A DNA stretch of 64,000 nt, taken from assembly GCA_020847985.1 (NCBI GenBank), contig JADLBC010000060.1, forward strand, positions 62,001 through 126,000, written 5' to 3'. This DNA comes from Dehalococcoidia bacterium. GTDB lineage: Bacteria > Chloroflexota > Dehalococcoidia > Tepidiformales > Tepidiformaceae. This document shows positions 53,462 through 62,675 of the stretch, one piece after another. Below the pieces are notes generated by a model. The model saw only the letters and a list, made by a program, of their open reading frames with translations, did not search any database and was not told the DNA's origin. The number at the start of each line of letters is the position of its first letter. Within the stretch, counting starts at the first letter, position 1. The translations under genes and the position numbers were made by a program.

Positions 53462-54238
53462 TTACCGCGGGCGAACGGAGACATCGGCGGCCGCCACGGT
53501 TTCGTGGCGGCCGTCTTCGCGCCGGACGACGAGCGCGCCATCGGCGGTGACGTCCTCGGCGTGCGCGGCGAAGGGATCGCCGGCCGCGGGCGACACGACG
53601 ACCTCCCGGCCGAGCACGAGCGAAAGCGCGCGATAGCCGGGCACGAGTTCAGCGAACGGCTGCGCCAGGTTCGTCTCCAGAGCGTCGCAGAGGCGCGCGA
53701 GCAGGGGCTCCCGGGCGATGGCGTGGCCGAGTTCACGGCGGACGCTCGTCGCGATGCCAGCGAGCTCGGGGATGAGCGTCGGGTCGCCGTTGACGTTGAC
53801 GCCGATGCCGGGGAATGCGAGCAACCCGCCGGGCCCGGCCTCGGCGTCGATAAGCATGCCGCAGAGCTTGCGTTCGCCCACCCAGATGTCGTTCGGCCAC
53901 TTGATGCGGGCGTCGATGCCCTCGGCGCGCACGGCATCGGCCACCGCGAGCGGCAGCGCGACGGGGAGCACGCGGTGCTGCCCCTGGGAGAGCCGGAGCA
54001 CGAGCGTGAAGTAGAGATTCTCGCCGGCGGGGCTGTGAAATGAACGGCCGCGGCGGCCGCGGCCGGCGGTCTGCGCTTCGGCGAGAACGATGGTGCCGTG
54101 GGGAGCGCCTTCCTCCGCCTCGCGGCGCGCGAGGGGCATGGTCGATTCGCACTCCTCGCGGTACACCATCCAGCGGCCGATGGCGCGGGTGTTCAGCGAA
54201 CGCTGGAAGGCCGCGGCATCGAACGCGGGCCGGGGCAC
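53462..54238 (-). CDS. birA: Biotin-[acetyl-CoA-carboxylase] ligase
   Basis: This 258-residue class I biotin-protein ligase has no N-terminal DNA-binding domain, so it is not a repressor. Motifs: AGRGRRGRSFHSP (biotinyl-AMP loop), KWPNDIWVGERKLCGML, and GIGVNVN. It starts at a GTG just after the stop of the 114-residue gene, so it is probably co-translated. Confidence 0.94.
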   Translation of the reverse strand: MPRPAFDAAAFQRSLNTRAIGRWMVYREECESTMPLARREAEEGAPHGTIVLAEAQTAGRGRRGRSFHSPAGENLYFTLVLRLSQGQHRVLPVALPLAVADAVRAEGIDARIKWPNDIWVGERKLCGMLIDAEAGPGGLLAFPGIGVNVNGDPTLIPELAGIATSVRRELGHAIAREPLLARLCDALETNLAQPFAELVPGYRALSLVLGREVVVSPAAGDPFAAHAEDVTADGALVVRREDGRHETVAAADVSVRPR

Positions 54239-54239
54239 G

Positions 54240-54583
54240 CTACTTGCCGGTGAGCTGCTTCACGCGCTCCACGAAGGCGGCATCGGCTTCGAGCGCGCCC
54301 CGCGAGATGGTGACCGCGGGCGCGAGGTGGACGCCTTCGTCCACCAGCTTCTCAAGCCAGAGCTGGCCGACGTGGCGCGCGGCCTGGCGGCGAAACTCGT
54401 CGTTGTCGGGCTGTCCGAGGATCTCGGCGAGGTAGGCCGCGGCCGGGTCGTTGAGGAGGACGGCGGTCTCCTGGGCGTGGTGGCCGTGCTGGGTGACGAG
54501 GAAGTTCGCCTGCATCGAGCCCCAGATCTCGGGCGCTTCGCCATAGCCTTCGAAGCTGACATGGACGGACGTGGTGGTGGTCA

Positions 54584-54584
<1 letters not shown>
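54240..54584 (-). CDS. Uncharacterised protein (114 aa) between argG and birA
   Basis: The product starts MTTTTSVHVSFEGYG and contains FLVTQHGHHAQETAVLLND, then Ala/Glu-rich helices. No signal peptide or membrane segment is visible. The start overlaps the argG stop and the stop abuts birA, so the three genes form one unit. I do not recognise the family. Confidence 0.65.
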
Positions 54585-55822
<1,238 letters not shown>

Positions 55823-55855
55823 GCGCGGCTCCGGCCCGGGTGATCCGGTCCGGCC

Positions 55856-55861
55856 AGTATC
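55856..55861 (-). promoter_or_regulatory. -10-like hexamer GATACT upstream of argG
   Basis: On the minus strand GATACT lies 33 bases before the argG GTG. It faces TATGAT (55924-55929) of the divergent MOSC gene in the same gap. Confidence 0.3.
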
Positions 55862-55923
55862 TCGCGCGCGCCCGCACCGGGAAAACGTCGCGCATATCCG
55901 CGAAAGCAAGGCGGGCCTGCGTT

Positions 55924-55929
55924 TATGAT
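55924..55929 (+). promoter_or_regulatory. -10-like hexamer TATGAT upstream of the MOSC gene
   Basis: TATGAT lies 32 bases before the ATG at 55962, leaving a short leader that contains the GGGAG ribosome-binding site. Confidence 0.35.
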
Positions 55930-55961
55930 GCGCGCGCGGCCACATGCCGCGGGGACGGGAG

Positions 55962-56663
55962 ATGGAACGCATCGGCGTGGTCACGAGCATTCACCGCTAC
56001 CCGGTGAAGTCGATGGGCGGCGAACGGCTCCCGGAGAGCATGCTCACGCTCCAGGGGCTCCCCGGCGACCGCAATTTCGCGTTCGTCCTCGCGGATTCGA
56101 AAATCAGCTTCCCGTGGTTCACGGCGCGCGACTACCCGGAACTGCTGCGGTACACGACGCGCCTGGTCCCCGGGTCGCCGCCTACTATCGAAGTGGAAAC
56201 CCCGGGCGGCGAGCGTTTCGCCGCGAACGACCCGGTGCTGCTCGCCGCGCTGGAGGCGGCATCGGGGAAGCGTCTGACGCGCCTGCACGACTACCGTGGG
56301 AGCTACGACGTCGCACCGGTGACGCTGATCTCGCACGCGACGGTGGGGGCGCTCGCGGCGGCCGCGGGTGTCGCCCCGGAGGCGGGACGCTTCCGCATGA
56401 GCCTCACGATCGACACGGGCAGCGACGAGCCGTTTACGGAGAACGTGTGGGTGGGCCGGGTGGTGCGCATCGGCGAAGCGCGCATCGCCGTTACGGAGCC
56501 GGACCGCCGCTGTGCGATGATCACGCTCGAACACCCGGGCGGCGAGGCTTCATCGGCCGTGCTCAAAGCTGCCGCGGAACTCAACAACGCCTGCGCGGGC
56601 GTCTATGGCGCGGTCTTCGTCGCGGGGATGATCCACGAAGGCGATGAGGTCATCCTGGAGTAA
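55962..56663 (+). CDS. MOSC-domain protein (molybdenum cofactor sulfurase C-terminal-like)
   Basis: The 233-residue protein has an N-terminal beta-barrel MOSC_N-like start (IHRYPVKSMGGERL) and the MOSC core with GDRNFAFV and the conserved Cys in EPDRRCAMITLEHP. MOSC proteins handle sulfur or nitrogen-reactive groups bound to molybdenum, such as mARC/YiiM-type reductases. The ATG at 55962 has CGGGAG just upstream. A stem-loop follows. Confidence 0.88.
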   Translation: MERIGVVTSIHRYPVKSMGGERLPESMLTLQGLPGDRNFAFVLADSKISFPWFTARDYPELLRYTTRLVPGSPPTIEVETPGGERFAANDPVLLAALEAASGKRLTRLHDYRGSYDVAPVTLISHATVGALAAAAGVAPEAGRFRMSLTIDTGSDEPFTENVWVGRVVRIGEARIAVTEPDRRCAMITLEHPGGEASSAVLKAAAELNNACAGVYGAVFVAGMIHEGDEVILE

Positions 56664-56681
56664 CCACAGGGGCGAACAGAA

Positions 56682-56701
56682 GGCCCGCCTTGCGGCGGGC
56701 C
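56682..56701. terminator. Stem-loop terminator between convergent MOSC and SDR genes
   Basis: GGCCCGCC (56682-56689) pairs with GGCGGGCC (56694-56701) around TTGC. There is no strong T run, so efficiency is uncertain. Confidence 0.5.
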
Positions 56702-56727
56702 CTCGTGGTGTGAGCGTGGCCGGGCGG

Positions 56728-57657
56728 CTAGCCCTGCTTCGCCTTCGCGGCATAGTGCTCCTGGCGGGTTTCGCGCATCGACCAGGGCTCGGTGGCGCCG
56801 GTCATGTCGCAGATCGCATCGAACTGGCTCTCGAACCAGTCGGCGTCCTTGAAGCTGTGCGGGTCATAGGTGACGCCGACGGTGCGCACCATCTGCGAGC
56901 GGCCGTAGCGGCCACCGTTGGCATCGATGCAGATGCCGCTGACGGTGCAGTTCGGGGACGCGAGGTAGGTCACGGCCGGGGCGACGTGCTCCGGCGCGGA
57001 GGTCTGCTTGCGCTCCTCGAGGTCTTCACCGCGGCCGCCCATGAGGTTCTCGGTCATCCGCGTCATCGCGCCGGGCGAGATGAGGTTGACCATGATGTTG
57101 TACTTTTCGCCCTCGATCTTGGCGACATTCATGAGGCCGAGCATGCCCGCCTTGGCGGCGCCGTAGTTGCCCTGGCCGAAGTTGCCGACGAGGCCCGAAG
57201 ACGACGTCGCCATCACGACGCGGCCGTACGCCTGCTGGCGGAAGACCGGCCAGGCATGGTGGAGCAGGTTGTAGCACTGCTTCAGGTGCACGCGGATGAC
57301 GAGGTCCCAGTCGTGCTCGCTCATGTTGTGGAGGGCGAGGTCGCGGAGGATGCCGGCGTTCGCGACGATGGCATCGAGGCGGCCCCACGTGTCCATCGCC
57401 TGCTTCACCATGTTGTAGCAGTCGTCGTAGTTGCCGACGTCGCCGCCGTTGGCGATGGCGTCGCCGCCGAGGGCCTTGATTTCGTTGACAACCTGCTGCG
57501 CGGGGGAGTCGTCGGCGCCTTCGCCCGAGACGCTGCCGCCGAAGTCGTTGACGACTACCTTCGCGCCGTGCTTCGCGAGGTCCATTGCGTAGGCACGGCC
57601 GAGGCCGCGGCCGGCGCCAGTGACCAGGGCGACCTGGCCATCGAGTCGAACTGCCAT
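56728..57657 (-). CDS. Short-chain dehydrogenase/reductase (3-hydroxyacyl-CoA dehydrogenase-like)
   Basis: The 309-residue protein has GAGRGLGRAYA (nucleotide loop), the NDFGG segment and a long insertion typical of the MFE-2/HSD17B4-like group. NAG is present, with Ser in ATSSSGLVG and YGAAKAG (YxxxK). It likely uses NAD to oxidise a 3-hydroxyacyl-CoA, consistent with acyl-CoA enzymes around it. It has a GGAGGAC ribosome-binding site and TAGGAT upstream. Confidence 0.88.
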   Translation of the reverse strand: MAVRLDGQVALVTGAGRGLGRAYAMDLAKHGAKVVVNDFGGSVSGEGADDSPAQQVVNEIKALGGDAIANGGDVGNYDDCYNMVKQAMDTWGRLDAIVANAGILRDLALHNMSEHDWDLVIRVHLKQCYNLLHHAWPVFRQQAYGRVVMATSSSGLVGNFGQGNYGAAKAGMLGLMNVAKIEGEKYNIMVNLISPGAMTRMTENLMGGRGEDLEERKQTSAPEHVAPAVTYLASPNCTVSGICIDANGGRYGRSQMVRTVGVTYDPHSFKDADWFESQFDAICDMTGATEPWSMRETRQEHYAAKAKQG

Positions 57658-57687
57658 GAACTGTCCTCCAATTGGTCTGCGCAGCGC

Positions 57688-57693
57688 ATCCTA
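57688..57693 (-). promoter_or_regulatory. -10-like hexamer TAGGAT upstream of the SDR gene
   Basis: On the minus strand TAGGAT lies 30 bases before the ATG at 57657. The leader includes the GGAGGAC ribosome-binding site. Confidence 0.35.
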
Positions 57694-57757
57694 CTCCATC
57701 GGGCGCGTGCCCGCCCGGGCCCTCCGGTGGACCGGGGGAACAGACCGCGGGCGCCGG

Positions 57758-58084
57758 TCACCGCAGCGGCGAGTAGTTCGTCGGCGCGAGGATGCGGTTC
57801 TCGATGTGGTGCACGAGCGGCCCGTCCTTCTCCGATTCGGCGCGCACGGCCTGCCATGCCGTGTCGGCGGCGAAGGCGGCCCACGCGCGCTCACGATGGG
57901 CCAGGTCGGTGAAGCCGAGGATGTACCAGAGTTCGTCGCTGCGGCCGCCGATGGCGTTCGTCCAGTAGGCGACGTTGGTCATGCCGTGCTTTTCGAAGAG
58001 GGCGAGGGTGTGGTCGCGGAAGCGGGCCTGGAGCGCGGGCATCTTGCCGGGATTGGCCGTGTAAATGCGCAGTTCGTGAATCAT
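57758..58084 (-). CDS. NIPSNAP-family protein
   Basis: The 108-residue protein has the ferredoxin-like NIPSNAP fold pattern: MIHELRIYTANPGKMPALQ at the start, then WTNAIGGRSDELWYILGF and HRERAWAAFAAD. Molecular function is unknown for most members. The ATG has GGAGGACTCCCG upstream. Confidence 0.88.
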   Translation of the reverse strand: MIHELRIYTANPGKMPALQARFRDHTLALFEKHGMTNVAYWTNAIGGRSDELWYILGFTDLAHRERAWAAFAADTAWQAVRAESEKDGPLVHHIENRILAPTNYSPLR

Positions 58085-58169
58085 CGGGAGTCCTCCATCG
58101 TGCGCGCATGGTACCCGGCGGCGAGCGGCGCGTAGTATCCCCGTACATCGCACGCGAGGGAGCACGCCT

Positions 58170-58928
58170 ATGTCCGACAGCGAACAGCCGGTCCGCCTGG
58201 AACGCACGGGCGCGGTGGCGGAGCTCGTGCTCAACCGGCCAGGACGCAAGAACGCGATCACGGGGCCGCTGGTGAGTGCGGCGAGCGCGGCGCTGGCCGA
58301 AGCCGCCGTGGATGCCGCTATTGGAGCCGTGATCGTCCGGGGCGAAGGGGGCGCTTTCTGTTCGGGGCTCGACCTCAAAGAGTTCAACGCCGACCCCCGC
58401 CCGGGGTGGCTTCCTTCGTTCCAGGCGACATGGCGGGGCTTTCACGAGCAGGTGTTCGCCTTCGACAAGCCCATCGTGTGCGCGCTCGAGGGGTTCGCGA
58501 TCAACGCCGGGTCGGCCTGGGCGCTCTCCAGCGACTTCATCGTGGTGGGCGAAAGCGCCTTCCTGCAGGTGGCGGAGGTGCGGCAGGGGCGGCCCGCGCC
58601 GATGAACCTCGCGTGGCTGCGGCTGCGCTATGGCGACGCGGTCGCGCGGCGGGTGGCTCTGCTCGGCCGGCGCATTCCCGGGCCCGAACTCGAACGGATG
58701 GGCATCGCGCTGCAATGCGTGGCCGACGGCGACGTCCTCGCGGTGGCCCGCGACCTTGCCATCGAACTGGCGGGCATCCCCGCGCAGGGGCTCGCGATCA
58801 CGAAATCGGTCCTGCGCACGCTCGACCTTCCCGGGGGCCCGAACGAGTGGTTCCAGCGCACCGCGGAGGCAGTTGCGGGCGCGGGGGTGGTGGGCGGCCC
58901 GCTCCCGAGCGTGAAGGGGCAGCCGTAG
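58170..58928 (+). CDS. Enoyl-CoA hydratase/isomerase (crotonase) family protein
   Basis: The 252-residue crotonase has the oxyanion-hole segments GGAFCSGLDL and EGFAINAGSAW. The Glu aligned with rat ECH Glu164 is present (VAEVRQG), but the Glu144 position in the ALGGGCEL-type segment is not acidic (NAGSAWAL). It may therefore not be a standard hydratase; isomerase, hydrolase or lyase activities are all possible in this superfamily. It is read in the same direction as the ABC permease 48 bases downstream. Confidence 0.86.
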   Translation: MSDSEQPVRLERTGAVAELVLNRPGRKNAITGPLVSAASAALAEAAVDAAIGAVIVRGEGGAFCSGLDLKEFNADPRPGWLPSFQATWRGFHEQVFAFDKPIVCALEGFAINAGSAWALSSDFIVVGESAFLQVAEVRQGRPAPMNLAWLRLRYGDAVARRVALLGRRIPGPELERMGIALQCVADGDVLAVARDLAIELAGIPAQGLAITKSVLRTLDLPGGPNEWFQRTAEAVAGAGVVGGPLPSVKGQP

Positions 58929-58940
58929 CCCGGGGAGCCA

Positions 58941-58969
58941 TCGACGGCGAGGACCTTCGGCCATAGTCT
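58941..58969 (+). promoter_or_regulatory. Promoter-like TCGACG-N17-TAGTCT before the ABC permease
   Basis: The -10 TAGTCT (58964-58969) ends 7 bases before the ATG at 58977, with a moderate -35 17 bases upstream. No Shine-Dalgarno is seen, so this is one of the clearest leaderless candidates. Confidence 0.45.
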
Positions 58970-58976
58970 GGCCTGC

Positions 58977-59819
58977 ATGACCAGCGACGCACCGGGGACC
59001 GCAGCCGAGACGGTGATCCGGCCAGTCCGCGGGTGGCACCTCCCGGACCCGCGCGAGGTGCTGCGGCATCACGAGTTGCTCCTCAACTTCGCGCGCCGCG
59101 ACCTCAACGTGCGCTACCGCCAGACGTTTCTCGGCATCGGCTGGGTGGTGTTCCAGCCGCTGGCGATGATGGGCATCCTCGCGCTGTTCTTCGGCGGCGT
59201 CGTCGAACGCGCGCCAGGGCAGGCGCCGTTCCCGGTGTTCGTGCTGGCGGGCCTGGTGGCGTGGAACTTCTTCAATTCGCTCGTATCCGAATCGGCGGCG
59301 AGCGTCATCGCCTATAACGCGATCGTGACCCGGGTGTACTTTCCGAGGCTGATCGTGCCGCTGGCGCCGGCCCTGACGACGCTGGTGGACCTGGGCATCG
59401 GGATCGTGATCGTGCTCGTGATCATGGCCATCGCCGGGTACTACCCGGACCTGCGGACGCTGCTTCTGCCGGTGTTCGTCGTGCTGCTCGCGGTGGCCGC
59501 GCTGGCGCTTGGCGTGTTCCTTTCGGCGCTAAACGTGCGCTATCGGGACATCCGCTATGCGATTCCCGTGATGATGCAGGCGCTGTTCTTCTCCGCACCG
59601 ATTATGTTCAGCCCCTCGGTGCTTCATGCACCGTTTTCGACCATCTACCGAATCAACCCGCTGGCGCCCCTGATCGAAGGCGTGCGCTGGTCGCTCATCG
59701 GTGGGCCGGATGTGCCGGGCGTCGAGCTGCTCTACGCAATTCCGGCGGTGCTCGTGGGGTTCGTCGTGAGCGTCGCCTACTTCGAGACCGCGCAGCAGTC
59801 CTTCGCGGACATCATCTGA
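58977..59819 (+). CDS. ABC-2 type permease, polysaccharide/O-antigen exporter family
   Basis: The 280-residue membrane protein has a cytoplasmic N-terminus with RDLNVRYRQTFLGIGWVVFQPL, typical of Wzm/KpsM-like and teichoic-acid exporter permeases, and about six transmembrane helices. FLSALNVRYRDIRYAIP and INPLAPLIEGVRW are also family motifs. The cognate ATPase is not adjacent or in the window, so its partner must be elsewhere or the operon was broken. Confidence 0.9.
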   Translation: MTSDAPGTAAETVIRPVRGWHLPDPREVLRHHELLLNFARRDLNVRYRQTFLGIGWVVFQPLAMMGILALFFGGVVERAPGQAPFPVFVLAGLVAWNFFNSLVSESAASVIAYNAIVTRVYFPRLIVPLAPALTTLVDLGIGIVIVLVIMAIAGYYPDLRTLLLPVFVVLLAVAALALGVFLSALNVRYRDIRYAIPVMMQALFFSAPIMFSPSVLHAPFSTIYRINPLAPLIEGVRWSLIGGPDVPGVELLYAIPAVLVGFVVSVAYFETAQQSFADII

Positions 59820-59831
59820 GGCACGCGTTCG

Positions 59832-60713
59832 TTACTCGGCGCTGATCATGGGTATCGGCCGCCAGATGGGCAGCACCGTCCCCGCGAGCGAGACGCTGCG
59901 GTTGTGCGGCCCCGAGCGGTTCCACGGGTCGGGGAACGGGTACTGGGCGACGAGGTGTCCGGCCGGGCAGGCGAAGTTCGTATCAAAGCCGTGGTCGTAG
60001 TACTGCGACAGGCGTACCGGCCCTCCCGCGAACGTGTAGGCGGGATCGCCGCAGCGCCGGCGGGCTTCCTCGACGCCCTGCGCGCCGGCCGTCCAGATGG
60101 GCACCCCGGGGGCATAGGCCCCGGCGATGATGCGCCACTGGCGGGGCGTGCTATACAACCCCACCGGCAGCTTCCGCTCGCGGAAATAGTCGAGCGTCGC
60201 CCGCACGACCTGTGCGTTGTAGGTGGGGTCGTCGCTCCAGTAGTTTCCCGTTTCGACATCGAGCCACCAGAAGGAGGGCACGATGCCGGCGGCCATGGCG
60301 CGCGCCGTCACCTCGGCGCCGATGGCGTAGCCGTAGTTGTAGGCGCGGCACCACTCGTCCGTGGGCGTGCATGCGCCGTAGGGCCCGCTCGCGGCGGGGA
60401 GGTCGCGCCCGGCCTTCGGGTAGTCCACGTTCACGTACACCGCCGGGTTTCGTTCGAAGCGCTGCGCCCAGCGGTACTGCTCCACAAAGCACGGGTTCGC
60501 GGTGAATGGCCGGCCGCCGTTCATGCCGACGACCGTGAACGCCACGCGCGTGTTGGGGTAGACGCGACCCGGGCACTGGGGCCAGGAGATGTCGTACCCG
60601 GGAACCTGGTCGGCGACGTGGTCCGCGTGCGCGGCCGGCGTGGGGGGCACCGTCAGCAGCGCACCGCCCATTACGGCCAGCGCCACGACAACGATCAGAC
60701 GCGAACGCACCAC
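59832..60713 (-). CDS. Secreted GH25-like/DUF1906-type glycoside hydrolase-like protein
   Basis: The 293-residue product starts at GTG 60713 (GAGGAG 7 bases upstream; GTG 60710 possible), with a signal peptide ending near TPAAHA. The mature part begins DQVPGYDISWPQCPG and contains WWLDVETGNYW and RLSQYYDHGFDTNFACP, the barrel pattern of GH25-like proteins. It is probably extracellular and acts on cell wall or polysaccharide, but catalytic activity is inferred. Its six Cys residues could form disulfides. Confidence 0.8.
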   Translation of the reverse strand: MVRSRLIVVVALAVMGGALLTVPPTPAAHADHVADQVPGYDISWPQCPGRVYPNTRVAFTVVGMNGGRPFTANPCFVEQYRWAQRFERNPAVYVNVDYPKAGRDLPAASGPYGACTPTDEWCRAYNYGYAIGAEVTARAMAAGIVPSFWWLDVETGNYWSDDPTYNAQVVRATLDYFRERKLPVGLYSTPRQWRIIAGAYAPGVPIWTAGAQGVEEARRRCGDPAYTFAGGPVRLSQYYDHGFDTNFACPAGHLVAQYPFPDPWNRSGPHNRSVSLAGTVLPIWRPIPMISAE

Positions 60714-60887
60714 CGGCGCGCTCCTCGGTCCCCGCGGACGGCAGGGTACGTGGCCGTGGAGAAAGGCGGAAGCAAGTCCGCCACTGAGCGTGGCGGACTG
60801 CCCGCTGTTGCGCGCGGATTCGAATGGCGTTTGAATGTGCCCCTTCACGGCGGCGAGCACCCGCCGCTCCGTGGCCGGAGGTGTCCC

Positions 60888-61643
60888 GTGATCCGATCCG
60901 AGCTCGAATCCGGCGTGCGACTGCTCACCCTCGACCGCCCGGACGTCCTCAACGCCTTCAATGCCGACCAGTTCGAGCTGCTGGCCGAACGCATGGTGGA
61001 GGCGCGCGACGACACGGAGACGCGTGTCGTGGTGCTCACGGGCGCGGGCCGCGCGTTCTCGGCGGGCGCCGACCTGAGCGGCAGACCCCTCTCCGGGAAG
61101 ACGTACCGGTACGGCTTTCGCGGCATGGTCGATGTCGTGATCGACTTCCCCAAGCCGTTCATTGTCGCGGTCAACGGGCTGGGGGTGGGCTGGGGCGCGA
61201 CCGTGGTGGGCCTGGCGGATACCGCCTTCATGGCCGAAAGCGGCCGCCTTCGCTGTCCGTTTTCGACGCTGGGGCTCACGGCCGAGGGCGCGAGCACGTA
61301 CACCTTCCCGCGGCTGATGGGTCCGCAGGCGGCGGCGCGTTTCCTGCTCGGCGCCGAATGGTGGCCCGCCGAGCGCTGCAAGGCCGACGGGCTCGTGTAC
61401 GAAGTGCTCCCGGATGAGGGCTTCCTCGAGGCGGTGATGGAGCACGGGCGGCGCCTCGCCCAGATGCCGCTGGCCTCGCTGCTCGAGACCAAGGAGCTGC
61501 TGGTGGGCCCGCACCGCGAGGCGATGCACCGCGCGAACGCCGCCGAGAACGCGGCACTCGGCAGGCTCAGCGGTGGGCCCGCCAACCTCGAGGCCGTGGC
61601 CGCCTTCCGGGAGAAGCGCGAGCCCAACTTCGCGGGCCTGTAG
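60888..61643 (+). CDS. Crotonase-family protein, delta3-delta2-enoyl-CoA isomerase-like
   Basis: The 251-residue protein has the oxyanion segment GAGRAFSAGADLSG and the segment CPFSTLGLTAEGAS. Its Glu matches the catalytic Glu of peroxisomal Eci1-type isomerases (PFxxLGLxxEG). The GTG start at 60888 has GGAGG 6 bases upstream. The two MaoC half-dehydratases follow at 12 bases, suggesting a shared pathway for unsaturated or branched acyl-CoAs. Confidence 0.85.
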   Translation: MIRSELESGVRLLTLDRPDVLNAFNADQFELLAERMVEARDDTETRVVVLTGAGRAFSAGADLSGRPLSGKTYRYGFRGMVDVVIDFPKPFIVAVNGLGVGWGATVVGLADTAFMAESGRLRCPFSTLGLTAEGASTYTFPRLMGPQAAARFLLGAEWWPAERCKADGLVYEVLPDEGFLEAVMEHGRRLAQMPLASLLETKELLVGPHREAMHRANAAENAALGRLSGGPANLEAVAAFREKREPNFAGL

Positions 61644-61655
61644 CCGGAGGGCGCC

Positions 61656-62240
61656 ATGACGGATCCGGAAGCCGTGCCGTTCGACCGGCTCTGCGAGCCC
61701 TATCTGCACCGCTGGGGTCCATATCGCCTCACCCGCGACCCCATCAGCGCGACGGCCATCCGCCGCTTCTGCGAAGTCGCTGAGGATGGCAACCCGGTGT
61801 ACTGGGACGAAGCGTACGCACGCACGACGCGCTTCGGCCGGCTAATCGCGCCACCGCAGTCGCTGTTCGCGATGACGTTCGGGGCGTGGTGGACGCCTGA
61901 CCATGTGCGCGAGCGGCTCGAGGCCGACACCGCCGCCCTGAACGAGGACGGCGGCGACGGTGGGCAGGCGGCCATCTTCGCGCTCTGCGACCGCTTCGGC
62001 TTCGTGGTGAATACGGTGGCCGGGCAAGAGGCGGAGTACCTGGCGCCGTTCGGGCCCGGGGATGGCCGCCTGAAGATGCGCAGCATGGTCACCGCCGTCA
62101 CGGGCGAGAAGCAGGTGCGAGTGGGTACCGGCGTCTTCGTCACGAGCGTCACCGAATACCGCACCGAGGCCAGCGATGTGCCCGTCGGGCGGTCGACCCT
62201 GGTGCTGCTGCGCTACCGGCCGCGGGAGGGCGCCGAATGA
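61656..62240 (+). CDS. MaoC-like dehydratase, N-terminal (FAS1-like) half
   Basis: The 194-residue protein resembles the N-terminal hot-dog of heteromeric MaoC dehydratases: FCEVAEDGNPVYWDEAYAR and FGRLIAPPQSLF are the family motifs. Its stop overlaps the next MaoC gene (ATGA), which implies a two-subunit enzyme. The ChsH1/ChsH2-like arrangement of steroid side-chain enzymes is a parallel. Confidence 0.82.
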   Translation: MTDPEAVPFDRLCEPYLHRWGPYRLTRDPISATAIRRFCEVAEDGNPVYWDEAYARTTRFGRLIAPPQSLFAMTFGAWWTPDHVRERLEADTAALNEDGGDGGQAAIFALCDRFGFVVNTVAGQEAEYLAPFGPGDGRLKMRSMVTAVTGEKQVRVGTGVFVTSVTEYRTEASDVPVGRSTLVLLRYRPREGAE

Positions 62241-62671
62241 TCACACGCTTCGTAACCCGCCGCTGGGACGATGTCCGCGAAGGCGATTCCATCGGCTCGA
62301 TCACGTTCCCGGTGACGCTGCGGACCCTCATGGTCGATGTCGCGGGCACGCGCGACCTCTACCCCATCCATCACGACCGGGACTTCGCGAAGGCGAGCGG
62401 CGCGCGGGACATCTTCGTGAACACGATGTTCTACGAAGCGCTGTTCGGCCGCCTCGCGACGGACTGGGCGGGGCCGGAGGCGTTCCTGCGGCGGCTGCGC
62501 TTCACGATGAAGTCGCCGAACTGCCCGGGCGACACCATCACGTCCCGCGGCCATGTGTTGCGCACGTACGAAGCAGGCGGCCAGCGGCTGGTCGACCTCG
62601 AAATCCATCTCGACAACCAGCTTGGCGCGGACGCCACGATCGCGAACCTGACGCTCGAACTGCCCGGCTGA
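62237..62671 (+). CDS. MaoC-like dehydratase, catalytic half
   Basis: The 144-residue hot-dog protein has RDLYPIHHDRDFAKASGARDIFVN, which retains an active-site-like His cluster, plus FTMKSPNCPGDTITSRGHV. Together with the preceding half it would make a complete hydratase for bulky enoyl-CoAs. It ends 4 bases before the convergent PCD-VOC gene. Confidence 0.82.
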   Translation: MITRFVTRRWDDVREGDSIGSITFPVTLRTLMVDVAGTRDLYPIHHDRDFAKASGARDIFVNTMFYEALFGRLATDWAGPEAFLRRLRFTMKSPNCPGDTITSRGHVLRTYEAGGQRLVDLEIHLDNQLGADATIANLTLELPG

Positions 62672-62675
62672 GGCG

